Assembly: GCA_963731745.1 (NCBI GenBank)
Contig: CAVSWT010000008.1
Coordinates: forward strand, 62,001-126,000
Direction: 5' to 3'
Length of the DNA: 64,000 nucleotides
Source of the DNA: CAVSWT01 sp963731745
Lineage (GTDB): Bacteria; Bacteroidota; Ignavibacteria; Ignavibacteriales; Ignavibacteriaceae
The translations under genes were made by a program, and so were the position numbers. Under the pieces are notes generated by a model. It saw only the letters and a list, made by a program, of their open reading frames with translations. It was not told where the DNA came from and did not search any database. Shown here piece by piece: positions 18,193-27,190 of the stretch (positions are counted from its first letter, which is position 1; every line of letters begins with the position of its first letter).

Positions 18193-18416
18193 TGGGTTTT
18201 TAGATTTGTTTATTAAAGAATATAACAAAATAACTTAACTAAGCAAAGAAAACTTATCATCTATTACACTCGTATTATAAGCCCAATAAAAAGTAGTACA
18301 ATCATGATTGAATGATTTTCATCATAATTTATCTTGAGTAGCAAACAGAAATTAGTTTTTCATTTTTAAAATATTATATTTTGTATTAGATAAAACTTAT
18401 AAAAAAGGAATTGAGA

Positions 18417-19782
18417 ATGGCAAAATCTATTAATCCCGCTACAGGAAAAGAAATTAAAACCTATCTGGATATGAATGAGAGTGAAGTTGAAAAGATTTTA
18501 AAAAATGCAGATTCGGCATTTAAAAAATGGCAAAGTGTAAATTTTGCAGATAGATCAAAATTGATGCTCAATGCAGCGGAAATTTTAAAACGTAAATCTA
18601 AAGACTTTGGTGAATTGATGACGCTGGAAATGGGGAAGCCAATTTTAGAATCTATTGGGGAAGTTAAAAAGTGTGCTTGGGTCTGCGAATATTATGCGGA
18701 AAATTCTGAAAAATTTTTAGAAGATGAAGAAATCAAAACTGATGCATCAAAAAGTTTTGTCTCTTATCAGCCGATTGGTGTAGTACTTGCAGTTATGCCC
18801 TGGAACTTTCCTTTTTGGCAGGTGTTCAGATTTGCAGCTCCAAATTTAATGGCGGGTAACGCGGGAATATTAAAACATGCATCGAATGTTTCCGGATGCG
18901 CACTTGCAATCGAATCAATATTTAAAAGAAGCAGGGTTTCCTGAAGATCTCTTTAAAACAATCATTTATCCTTCAAAAAAAATGGAAAGTGTAATTAAGC
19001 ATGAGACCGTTAAAGCAGTTACGATAACAGGGAGCGTTCCGGCAGGAAAAGCTGTTGCTAAAACTGCAGGTTCTGTTTTGAAAAAAACTGTTCTGGAATT
19101 AGGGGGAAGTGATCCTTACATTATTCTCGAAGATGCAGATCTTAACGAAGCAGCTTCAACTTGTGTCAATGCGAGATTAATAAACGGGGGACAAAGCTGT
19201 ATAGCCGCAAAAAGATTTATTATAGTCGAAAGTGTATACGATAAATTTGAAGAACTTTTTCTTTCATTTATGAAAAAGAAAAAAATGGGAGATCCGATGA
19301 ATGAAGAAAATGAAATAGGCCCTCAGGCTAGTAAAGACCTTCGCGATGAACTGCATAATCAAGTTGAAAAAAGTTTGGAAAAAGGAGCTGAATTACTTCT
19401 TGGTGGAAAGCTTCCGGTCGGCGAAGGTGCTTATTATCCTCCTACTATTTTGAAGAATGTAAAAAAAGGAATGCCTGCTTTTGATGAAGAATTATTCGGA
19501 CCGGTAGCCGCTTTGATTAAAGTCAAAGACGAAAAAGAAGCAATTGAGATAGCAAATGATTCCATTTTCGGATTGGGTGCCGCTGTATTTACAAAAGATT
19601 TAAAAAGGGGCGAAAGAATTGCGGCAAAAGATCTGCAGGCCGGCTGCTGTTTTGTAAATGCTTCTGTAAAATCTGATCCTAGGTTACCTTTTGGTGGAAT
19701 AAAAGAATCTGGTTATGGAAGAGAACTTTCACCATTTGGTATAAAAGAGTTTGTGAATATTAAAACTGTTTATATCAAATAG
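18417..19782 (+). pseudogene. NAD(P)-dependent (succinate-)semialdehyde dehydrogenase, frameshifted
   Basis: Two overlapping open frames together make one aldehyde dehydrogenase of about 454 aa. The first runs from ATG 18417 (AAGGA upstream) and covers the N-terminal and first cofactor-binding part (VMPWNFPFWQ). The second holds LELGGSDP and the catalytic Cys in NGGQSCIAAKRF. They join at 18924-18927, where one extra A in a run of four shifts the frame; removing it gives the continuous IFKEAGFPEDLF. All catalytic parts are intact, so this is either a sequencing error or a recent loss. GabD-like by context with the aminotransferase. Confidence 0.85.
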
Positions 19783-19946
19783 TGTTATAAATATATTACT
19801 GCATCAACTTTTTTATCGTGGATGAAAACCGGGATAAGATTTTATTTTTTCCTTTAATTTAGGAATTGAAATATTTTTATCTTCACTTTTTACTTCAGCT
19901 AAATTCCAATTAATGATTTCATAAGTATTGAAATTACAAATTAGAA

Positions 19947-20765
19947 TTAAAGCAGTTTATTTAATCTGGTCCATTCTTTAAAATCATTTTCAAGTTGTGC
20001 TAATGATTCAATAGCAAATAGAATCGGCTGTAAATGCCACACATCATACTCTTGATTTATAATTTTTTCAACATCGAAATTTTTTACTTCAACTTCTTTA
20101 GAAAGAGCATGCTGTACTTCACCGAGAGAAGAAATAATACCAGCGCCATAAATTCTCATTTTAGAATTCTGTTTTATCAATCCAAATTCAACAGTAAACC
20201 AATGAAATGTTTCAAGCCATTTGCTTTGAATACCTTTTGCATTTAAGGCCGCTTCGCCAAACATCTGGTAAAAAGAAGCAAAACTTGGATTTGTTAATAA
20301 AGGCATGTGCCCAAACATATCATGAAATAAATCCGGTGCAGGAGTATAATCTAATTCTTCCTTTCCACGAATATAATCTGTTGAAGGGAATACTTTTCTT
20401 CTTAATAACTCGAAAAAATTTTGTACATCTATTAATCCAGGAACACGGGCAATTTTCCATCCTGTCGTTTTCATGAAAACATTACTTAAATCTTTTAGAG
20501 CGGGAATTTTTTCAGGAGTAAAATTTAATTTATCAACTCCGTCCATATATTCGTCGCATGCTTTGCCCGGAAGATATTTCATCTGCCGTTCATAAAGAAA
20601 TTTCCACGATTCATGATCCGATTCTGGATAATTCGGATAAACAATTTCATCATGTTCAGGCGGCGGAGATGTTAGTTTTTGAGGAATGCATCTTGGATCA
20701 ATACCTTCCTGAGCAGCTTTTTCATATGCTGATAGAGTGTTGTCTTCATCTTTTGGATTATTCAT
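19947..20765 (-). CDS. phhA: Phenylalanine 4-monooxygenase (aromatic amino acid hydroxylase)
   Basis: A pterin-dependent, non-haem iron hydroxylase of 272 aa. The iron ligands are visible as His148 and His153 in DLFHDMFGHMPLL and Glu193 in WFTVEFGLI. The length matches the single-domain bacterial PhhA form, without the N-terminal ACT regulatory domain of animal enzymes. It converts phenylalanine to tyrosine. It is monocistronic, convergent with the aldehyde dehydrogenase, and has a plausible promoter upstream. No pterin recycling gene is next to it. Confidence 0.95.
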   Translation of the reverse strand: MNNPKDEDNTLSAYEKAAQEGIDPRCIPQKLTSPPPEHDEIVYPNYPESDHESWKFLYERQMKYLPGKACDEYMDGVDKLNFTPEKIPALKDLSNVFMKTTGWKIARVPGLIDVQNFFELLRRKVFPSTDYIRGKEELDYTPAPDLFHDMFGHMPLLTNPSFASFYQMFGEAALNAKGIQSKWLETFHWFTVEFGLIKQNSKMRIYGAGIISSLGEVQHALSKEVEVKNFDVEKIINQEYDVWHLQPILFAIESLAQLENDFKEWTRLNKLL

Positions 20766-20837
20766 AATAGGCCCTTCTTATAAGTAAATAAACTTTTGAT
20801 TTATTTCTTTGAAGTATAATGAAAGTTCTTGTTTGAT

Positions 20838-20868
20838 AAAACTTAGCGAGATGAAAGCATTAATTCAA
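20838..20868 (-). promoter_or_regulatory. Possible promoter of phhA
   Basis: On the minus strand TTG (20868-20866) and TAAGTTTT (20845-20838) are 20 bp apart, close to the Bacteroidota -33/-7 pattern. The -7 element deviates at the final base. The start codon of phhA is about 70 bp further on. Confidence 0.3.
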
Positions 20869-20896
20869 CTTAAATTGCTTTCAAGTTTAGATATAA

Positions 20897-20921
20897 AGAG
20901 CAGCCATATTAAGGCTGCTCT
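20897..20921 (-). terminator. Terminator after the glycosidase gene
   Basis: AGAGCAGCC (20897-20905) pairs perfectly with GGCTGCTCT (20913-20921). The hairpin lies just past the end of the minus-strand gene at 20942. The T tract after it is short, so strength is uncertain. Confidence 0.6.
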
Positions 20922-20941
20922 AAACATAATCACGATTTAAT

Positions 20942-23389
20942 TTATTTTAATAATATCATTTTCTTAGCTAAATTTTTCCCATCCGACTGAAGTCTATAAA
21001 TATAAACTCCGCTTGGCAGATTGGATGCATTCCAAATTAATTCATGCTTACCGGAATTAATTTTTCCATTAATTAATGTTGCAACTTCTCTTCCAAGAAT
21101 ATCAAATACTTTTAATGAAACAGTTTCATCTTTTTCAATATTAAAAATAATTCTTGTAGTTGGATTGAAAGGATTAGGATAATTCTGCGCTAATGAAAAA
21201 CTAGATGGGAATTGATTTTCATCAACAACCGAAGTCATAATACTATCTGGATATGAAACTCTTAAATTATCTAAAAATAATGTCCCGCTATAAACTTGTC
21301 CAGCCTGTTTGGAACTTGCAAGTTTAATGACAATTTGTTTAAGAGTTACCGGAAAACTGAAAATAGAATTTGAGACAATTGGAGCAGCGTTTTGCAATGC
21401 ACCTCCCATACTATCAAAATGATCTGTGATTTCAAAATATTTTTTTACAGGTATATTGAATTGCTGCTGATTTCCATTTTCAACTATATATGAAATAAGA
21501 TGTTTTTGACCATCTGATTTAGCATCTAATATAATCGAATCGGGCACACCGGCCAGCGGATAATTTGTATCCAGATAAATATAATTTAATTTGTTGCTGT
21601 CATATGTAAATTGATAGTCTATTTTAAATGAGCCATTACCTTGTGTAAATTCTGAGTTTGATATAGAAATATCAGTACCGTTAGAATCTAAATTTTCATT
21701 TGTAAAGACCCAGTTACTCAGATTTTCTAATGAATCGATCAATTGATTGCCATGTTTAATTACTACATTTACACTTGCAGTATCTTTTAATTCGTTATAA
21801 GCAACAATTACCTTTGTTTCACCTTCAGCAATTCCTTTAAATATTCCCATTGAATCAATCGATCCGATTGTTGAATCGCTTAAAGACCAGTTAAATTTAT
21901 TTAATGCTAAATTTCTTTCGATTCCTTCGGAATCAAAAGTTTTCATTTTAAATTCCTGGTAACGAATTGTATCGGTAACAATATCTCTAGGTGAAATATT
22001 TATAACAGAAATTCCTTTTGTAAGAATCATTGCAGAATCTTTCATACCATCGTAATCAGCAATAACATAACCTGTATCAATAATATTTCCCGCAGTGAAA
22101 AAACCAGCGGCAGATATTGAACCAAAATTATGACTTAGCGAATAATTAATATTTGCTTTATTTATCGGAATCGGGTTATAATATTTATCAAAACCTTGCA
22201 GCTTAAATTGAACAGTTTCTCCAAAATAAAGTTTAAAATAATCGGGACTTATCTGAACTAAATTCAAAGTATCTGTTCCGGCTTTAGATAAAAACAATAA
22301 ACTGTTCGACACTGCTCTTTCATTTCCTCCCGAAGGCATATTCATTACAGAATCTCTTACAACCATAGTTGTTGAAGCCCCGCCATCCAAATTTAGGCCT
22401 GTATAAACTCCGCTGTTTATCATATAATCAGCAAGTTCAGATAAAGTCATTCCGTCGCTGAATCCAACTCTTCTGCCATCTACCGCGAATACAAATAATT
22501 TTGTGGTATCTTTGGAAAAACCAATTGCAGTGCGAGGTTCCCTGCTGACATTATCTCCTTTATTTTGTCCGTCAACAACCAGTTTAGGATTACCTCCAAT
22601 TAATTCCTTAATCTTTGAAAGCGATACAGATATTTTATTAACAATTTTTAGTGTATCACCAATGTTTACAATACTATCTAAATATGTATTAGAAATTCCA
22701 TTCCCTGACAGCACAGCGGTTGTATCTGTTATAGCCATATCCCCTACTCCATTCTCTTTATTTACAACTACGCATAATATTGTATCATTGACAAGCCAAT
22801 TTTCTAAAGGTCTAATTAAAATTTCAGTACCAAAAGAATTGGTTCCGGTTGAATTCCCGTAGAAATGATTATAAAATATTAATTCATCTGTGCCGCGTGA
22901 TGCATTTACATTACTTATAATAAAAGCACTATCATTATCAATTACACTGCCGCTGTAAATAACATTATCAATAAATGGTGAATTATTTATATCAAAACCT
23001 ATTACGGGACGATTGTTTGTTCCCTGTGTAATTTCTCCATTACTTATCTGCATATTTGTGGAGGCACCAGTTCCAGTATTATAAAAATCACCATTTACAG
23101 CGCCGACAACAGTATGCCCATTATAACTGTTTCTTTCTGCCATGGAACGAACAGTTTCGAAACCTATAATTTTATCTTGCGCTTTTACCGTCTCAAAAAA
23201 ATTACTTGAATCATTTAAATTTATTTCCAAAGTATTTATACTCCATGGAACAGCAGGAGCAATGATTCGTCTATATATCATTCCAGCCCCGACGTTGGTA
23301 GTTTCGACAGTATCAAAAGCTGTCTGCCCTTGTGCTTCAATTACGATAGTGAATGTTAATAAGAAAAAGAGTAGCAAATTTAATTTCAT
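20942..23389 (-). CDS. Secreted phosphodiester glycosidase (NAGPA domain) with type IX sorting domain
   Basis: An exported 815-residue protein with a signal peptide (1-21). An NAGPA-type domain (about 60-370) has TAIGFSKD, FVFAVDGRR and NLDGGASTTMVV, the last being the conserved catalytic loop of phosphodiester glycosidases. Next come Ig-like (Big2-type) repeats (about 385-545) and a carbohydrate-binding-like region. The C-terminal domain (about 735-815) contains LAQNYPNPFNPTT and VFDILGREVATL, the T9SS type A signal. It should cleave sugar-phosphodiester or exopolysaccharide linkages at the cell surface. Substrate unknown. Confidence 0.88.
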   Translation of the reverse strand: MKLNLLLFFLLTFTIVIEAQGQTAFDTVETTNVGAGMIYRRIIAPAVPWSINTLEINLNDSSNFFETVKAQDKIIGFETVRSMAERNSYNGHTVVGAVNGDFYNTGTGASTNMQISNGEITQGTNNRPVIGFDINNSPFIDNVIYSGSVIDNDSAFIISNVNASRGTDELIFYNHFYGNSTGTNSFGTEILIRPLENWLVNDTILCVVVNKENGVGDMAITDTTAVLSGNGISNTYLDSIVNIGDTLKIVNKISVSLSKIKELIGGNPKLVVDGQNKGDNVSREPRTAIGFSKDTTKLFVFAVDGRRVGFSDGMTLSELADYMINSGVYTGLNLDGGASTTMVVRDSVMNMPSGGNERAVSNSLLFLSKAGTDTLNLVQISPDYFKLYFGETVQFKLQGFDKYYNPIPINKANINYSLSHNFGSISAAGFFTAGNIIDTGYVIADYDGMKDSAMILTKGISVINISPRDIVTDTIRYQEFKMKTFDSEGIERNLALNKFNWSLSDSTIGSIDSMGIFKGIAEGETKVIVAYNELKDTASVNVVIKHGNQLIDSLENLSNWVFTNENLDSNGTDISISNSEFTQGNGSFKIDYQFTYDSNKLNYIYLDTNYPLAGVPDSIILDAKSDGQKHLISYIVENGNQQQFNIPVKKYFEITDHFDSMGGALQNAAPIVSNSIFSFPVTLKQIVIKLASSKQAGQVYSGTLFLDNLRVSYPDSIMTSVVDENQFPSSFSLAQNYPNPFNPTTRIIFNIEKDETVSLKVFDILGREVATLINGKINSGKHELIWNASNLPSGVYIYRLQSDGKNLAKKMILLK

Positions 23390-23474
23390 TATAATACCTC
23401 AGTAATTTTAAATTTGTATATAAATGTTTGCAGAACCAAAATATATAAAATAATTGAAGAATTGAACCACTAAA

Positions 23475-24320
23475 TTATTTATTGTTTTTATAGATGGGAA
23501 TTTTTCTATATTTAGCCAAGATGATGCAATAACCTCCATAAGCCGCTAATCCAATTGCAGCTGCCCCCAAAAGCCAATGCCCGTAAGGCTGGTAAAGAGC
23601 TTTTTGTAAAGTTTTATTTATTCCAGCTGCTTTGTGTGGATTATATTCTAAACCAGCCTGGATTAAAAAAATCCCTAACAAAACGAATACAATTCCCCTG
23701 GCAGTTAAACCAATAATACAAATATATCTAGTTAATTTTTCTTCAAGATTATTCATTTCCTTCAAATTAAATTTAAACTCGAACTTGGAGGAAATACCAA
23801 AATAAATTTGATACAAGCCCGATCCACCTATTGATAATCCCACTAGAATAATTAAATATATTCCGAATGATTGAGAAAGAACTGAACCAGTTAGCCCTTC
23901 GGGTGATCCACCGCTGCTATTTGAACCAAAAATTATTTTGAAAGCGAAAAAAGACAATCCACCGTATATTATAACACTTGTAAAATATCCGATTCTATCT
24001 ATTGTATTCTTAAAATTAATATCTTTATTATCTGCATTAAATACAGACTGCATTAAACGCCAGTAAGCATGTGCTATTAAACCTAATGCAATTATTGACA
24101 ATATTATATTACCGAATGGTTGTGATTGCTTAGCTATAGTTTTTAAAACATCTTTCATTCCGGCGGTTTGACCACCGATTCCAATTACAATTTTAAATGC
24201 TAAATATCCTATTATGATGTATATCAGGCCTTTGGCAGCAAATCCAATTCTAGCCACAACTTCCAGCCATGGATCAACATTTGGATCATTAATTTTATTT
24301 AAAACGCTAGTACTATTCAT
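23475..24320 (-). CDS. DUF1206 membrane protein
   Basis: A 281-residue inner-membrane protein built of three internal repeats, each a pair of helices (starting near residues 22, 105 and 195). Each repeat opens with a GxxAKGxIYxxxG-like pattern, for example RIGFAAKGLIYIIIGYLAF and IGLTARGIVFVLLGIFL. This is the DUF1206 layout. No enzymatic or transport residues can be pointed to and the family has no established function. It is a single gene between the exported glycosidase and murB. Confidence 0.85.
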   Translation of the reverse strand: MNSTSVLNKINDPNVDPWLEVVARIGFAAKGLIYIIIGYLAFKIVIGIGGQTAGMKDVLKTIAKQSQPFGNIILSIIALGLIAHAYWRLMQSVFNADNKDINFKNTIDRIGYFTSVIIYGGLSFFAFKIIFGSNSSGGSPEGLTGSVLSQSFGIYLIILVGLSIGGSGLYQIYFGISSKFEFKFNLKEMNNLEEKLTRYICIIGLTARGIVFVLLGIFLIQAGLEYNPHKAAGINKTLQKALYQPYGHWLLGAAAIGLAAYGGYCIILAKYRKIPIYKNNK

Positions 24321-24438
24321 TGAAAAAATAATTTGTATTTTTTTAAATAATATAGCATCAAAAATTCTTTTAGTATGAGACGCAAAACAATATTTGAAAG
24401 TATTGGAGGGAAATTTTATTTATACTGGTGAGAATAAA

Positions 24439-25455
24439 TTAAATTACATTTACTTCTTCTTCTAAATTGATTCCAAATTTATTTGCAATCACATTTTTAA
24501 TGTGATCTTTAAATTTTAATATTTCTTCGCCTGTAGCATTGCCGTAATTAACAATCACTAGAGCTTGATTTAGATGTGTACCTGTATTTCCCACCCTCTT
24601 ACCTTTTAATCCGGCTTGTTCAATAAGCCAGCCGGCGGGAACTTTAACTTTATTTTCTGCAATTTTGTAACCAATGATATGTGGATATTTGTTTTTCAAA
24701 ACTTCAAATTTATTTTTGCTTATTTCCGGATTTTTAAAAAAACTTCCGGCATTTCCTATTTCAGCCGGGTCGGGTAATTTGCTCATTCTTATATCGCAAA
24801 CTACACGGCTTACATCTCTAACCGATAAATTATGTTTTCCTAATTTATTTAATTCTGTTTCTATACTACCGTAAGAAATATTTAATGCTGGATGCTTACT
24901 TAAAGTTAAATTTATGTCTGTGATTATAAATTTGTTCTTTAATTTATTTTTAAAAATGCTGCTTCTATATCCAAAATTGCATTCATCTTTTTGAAATATT
25001 TTTTCTTTTAAGTTATCCGTAAAAATTCCTTTTAGTGACTGAAAAGTATCTTTTATCTCCTGGCCGTAAGCACCTATATTTTGTATTGGGGCTGCGCCAA
25101 CAGTGCCAGGGATTAAAGAAAGATTTTCAATTCCTCCAAAATTTCTTTCAACACAAAATAAAACTAATTCATGCCAAATTACTCCTGCGGATGCTTGTAC
25201 TACAACCTCATTTTCTGATTCTTCAATTATTGAAATCTCATTCGAATTTAGTTTTATAACAATTCCGTCATAATCTTTTGTAAAAAGAATATTGCTTCCT
25301 CCGCCCAATATTAATTTTTTTTCTTCTTTATAATTGGCATCTGAAAGAATAGACTTTAATTCTTCAGTAGAATAGACTTCAACAAAATATTTTGCTTTTA
25401 TATCTATTCCGAAGGAGTTATATTTTTTTAAGGAAAAATTTTCTTGGATATTCAT
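24439..25455 (-). CDS. murB: UDP-N-acetylenolpyruvoylglucosamine reductase
   Basis: The cytoplasmic flavoenzyme that completes UDP-MurNAc formation in peptidoglycan synthesis (338 aa). FAD-binding GGGSNILF (51-58), the SLIPGTVGAAPIQNIGAYGQEI segment, NAGSFFKNP with the catalytic Ser and the C-terminal catalytic Glu region (NATGEEIL) are all present. It is a stand-alone gene outside the usual mur/fts cluster, divergent from the DinB-family gene. Confidence 0.95.
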   Translation of the reverse strand: MNIQENFSLKKYNSFGIDIKAKYFVEVYSTEELKSILSDANYKEEKKLILGGGSNILFTKDYDGIVIKLNSNEISIIEESENEVVVQASAGVIWHELVLFCVERNFGGIENLSLIPGTVGAAPIQNIGAYGQEIKDTFQSLKGIFTDNLKEKIFQKDECNFGYRSSIFKNKLKNKFIITDINLTLSKHPALNISYGSIETELNKLGKHNLSVRDVSRVVCDIRMSKLPDPAEIGNAGSFFKNPEISKNKFEVLKNKYPHIIGYKIAENKVKVPAGWLIEQAGLKGKRVGNTGTHLNQALVIVNYGNATGEEILKFKDHIKNVIANKFGINLEEEVNVI

Positions 25456-25570
25456 ATCAAATTTTAATTAACTTTTAAAAGATAATCATAATAGATTTTA
25501 AACATATAATTTTTCATAGTGCTTTCCTCAAAATGAATTTAAAATTACTTTATTATAAGGAAATAAATTT

Positions 25571-26023
25571 ATGAAAGAGACAGAAAGAATAGCAGACCAA
25601 CTAACAAGATCGATTGAAGGGAATGCCTGGCACGGCCCTGCGCTCATGGAATTATTGGAAGGTGTGAACGCAGAGAAAGCTTCATCAAAAAAAATTGAAG
25701 ATGCACATAGCATCTGGGAAATTGTAAACCATATTATTCTCGACATGAATTTTGTTATAAGAAGAGTTCATGGTGAAGTTGTAAATATAACACCCCAAGA
25801 TGATTGGATAGAAATAAAGGATTTTTCCGAACAAGCATGGCAAAATACAATTGAAAAATTAAAATCAACTTCAAGCAAAATAAAAAATTTAGTGCTTGAT
25901 TTTCCATCTGAAAAGCTTGACGATAATATTAAAGAAAGTGAGCAAACGTATTATTTAAATTTGCACGGAACAATTCAACATATTATATATCATGCTGGGC
26001 AGATTGCTATTCTTAAAAAATAA
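25571..26023 (+). CDS. DinB-family four-helix protein
   Basis: The 150-residue protein is a likely metal-binding four-helix bundle. The three metal His positions of DinB/YfiT proteins fit His59 region (WEIVNHIILD) and the C-terminal HGTIQHIIYHAGQIA (HxxxH). The family includes thiol-transfer and damage-induced proteins and is mostly uncharacterised. It has AAGG about 10 bp before its ATG. It is followed 87 bp later by a Nudix gene on the same strand, with a weak hairpin between. Confidence 0.82.
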   Translation: MKETERIADQLTRSIEGNAWHGPALMELLEGVNAEKASSKKIEDAHSIWEIVNHIILDMNFVIRRVHGEVVNITPQDDWIEIKDFSEQAWQNTIEKLKSTSSKIKNLVLDFPSEKLDDNIKESEQTYYLNLHGTIQHIIYHAGQIAILKK

Positions 26024-26110
26024 ATGTTTAAATGTTATGTATAAAACATAATTTTAAGGAAAATTTTTGTATTTATGTCATTGTAATAATGACAATTTAA
26101 TAGGTGTTTT

Positions 26111-26533
26111 TTGAATTTAGAATTTAATTTTAATCAGTCGGCTGTAATACCATATCGAAAGAAAGAAAACGATTTAGAAGTATTATTAATTACATCGATG
26201 AAAAAGAAAAGATGGATTGTGCCCAAAGGTTTTGTGGAATTTAATTTAACCCCGTTTGAATCCGCCAAAAAAGAAGCTTATGAAGAGGCCGGTATAATTG
26301 GAGCAAATGAAACAATTGAGCTTGGTAGTTTCAAATTGCAAAAATCTGCCGGGGTAAGCAACGTAAAAGTTTTTTCAATGGAGGTTGTTAAAGTATTAGA
26401 TGATTATCCCGAAAAAGAATTGAGAAAACGTAAATGGTTTTCAATTGATGAAGCCACAAAGACAGTTCAAATTCCCCAGTTAGTAAATCTAATTACTTCA
26501 TTGCAGACGAAAATAAATAAATCACTTAGTTGA
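26111..26533 (+). CDS. Nudix hydrolase with a divergent Nudix box
   Basis: The 140-residue protein is a Nudix-fold pyrophosphohydrolase. It most likely starts at TTG 26111, with AGGTG at 26102-26106; no ATG occurs before the first conserved strands. The Nudix box reads PKGFVEFNLTPFESAKKEAYEEAGI. The EExG metal-binding part is intact, but the GX5E Glu is Leu and the Arg of RE is Lys, so it is atypical. The length and PKG(F) start resemble diadenosine/diphosphoinositol-type Nudix enzymes. Its 3' end overlaps convergent recX by 8 bp. Confidence 0.82.
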   Translation: MNLEFNFNQSAVIPYRKKENDLEVLLITSMKKKRWIVPKGFVEFNLTPFESAKKEAYEEAGIIGANETIELGSFKLQKSAGVSNVKVFSMEVVKVLDDYPEKELRKRKWFSIDEATKTVQIPQLVNLITSLQTKINKSLS

Positions 26534-27161
26534 AGTTATCAATTATTAATTTATTTATCGCTTCTTTACTTGTCTCAAAATCATAACCTCTGGAATATAA
26601 AAAAGAAAATAGTTTGGATTTAATCTTTTCATTTTCAAATCCGCGATTGGAATATGATTTTAATTTTTTTTCAATTAGTATGATTGCATCCTCAACTAAA
26701 TTTCCGTTGGGAAATTTTTCTTTTAAAACTTCTTCAATAATTTCTGAGCTAATCTTTTTTTTGAACAATTCTGCTTTAATTTTATTTTTTCCCCAATGTC
26801 TCGTTCTAATTTTTTCGTCTGAATAAATTATTGAAAATTTATAATCATCTAAATATTTTTTTTCAATCAACTCATTCAAAATATTTTCGACTAATTCTTT
26901 TTCATAATCTTTTTGAAGGAGTTTAAACCGCAATTCATTGATCGAATGAAGCCTTCTGCCGAGCAGTCTAAATGCTCTTTGTTTAATATGAAATTTTTTG
27001 TTTTCTGTAATTAGAAATAAAAAATGGTCTTCGGAAATATCTTGATTTTTCCTTAGACCATTTGATAAAACAACTTCTTTTGAAAGATAAAGATTTTCAC
27101 CATTATCTAAATTTACAATTACATTATTTTCATCTTTCCTTATAAGCCTTAATATTTTCAT
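26526..27161 (-). CDS. recX: Regulatory protein RecX
   Basis: A small basic helical protein (211 aa) that modulates RecA filament growth. The three-helix repeat pattern of RecX is visible, including RALRLL-like AFRLLGRRLHSINELRFKL, the central ILNELIEKKYLDDYKFS and the last repeat FLYSRGYDFETSKEAINKL. It is 29 bp downstream of recA, which is the standard arrangement. Confidence 0.93.
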   Translation of the reverse strand: MKILRLIRKDENNVIVNLDNGENLYLSKEVVLSNGLRKNQDISEDHFLFLITENKKFHIKQRAFRLLGRRLHSINELRFKLLQKDYEKELVENILNELIEKKYLDDYKFSIIYSDEKIRTRHWGKNKIKAELFKKKISSEIIEEVLKEKFPNGNLVEDAIILIEKKLKSYSNRGFENEKIKSKLFSFLYSRGYDFETSKEAINKLIIDNFN

Positions 27162-27190
27162 TCATTAATTATTCAATCAAAAATTAAAGA

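Noticed and set aside
18905..18940. Programmed +1 ribosomal frameshift in the aldehyde dehydrogenase
   Set aside because: There is no rare-codon or stop-codon context of known +1 sites and no stimulatory structure; one extra A in a homopolymer explains it better.
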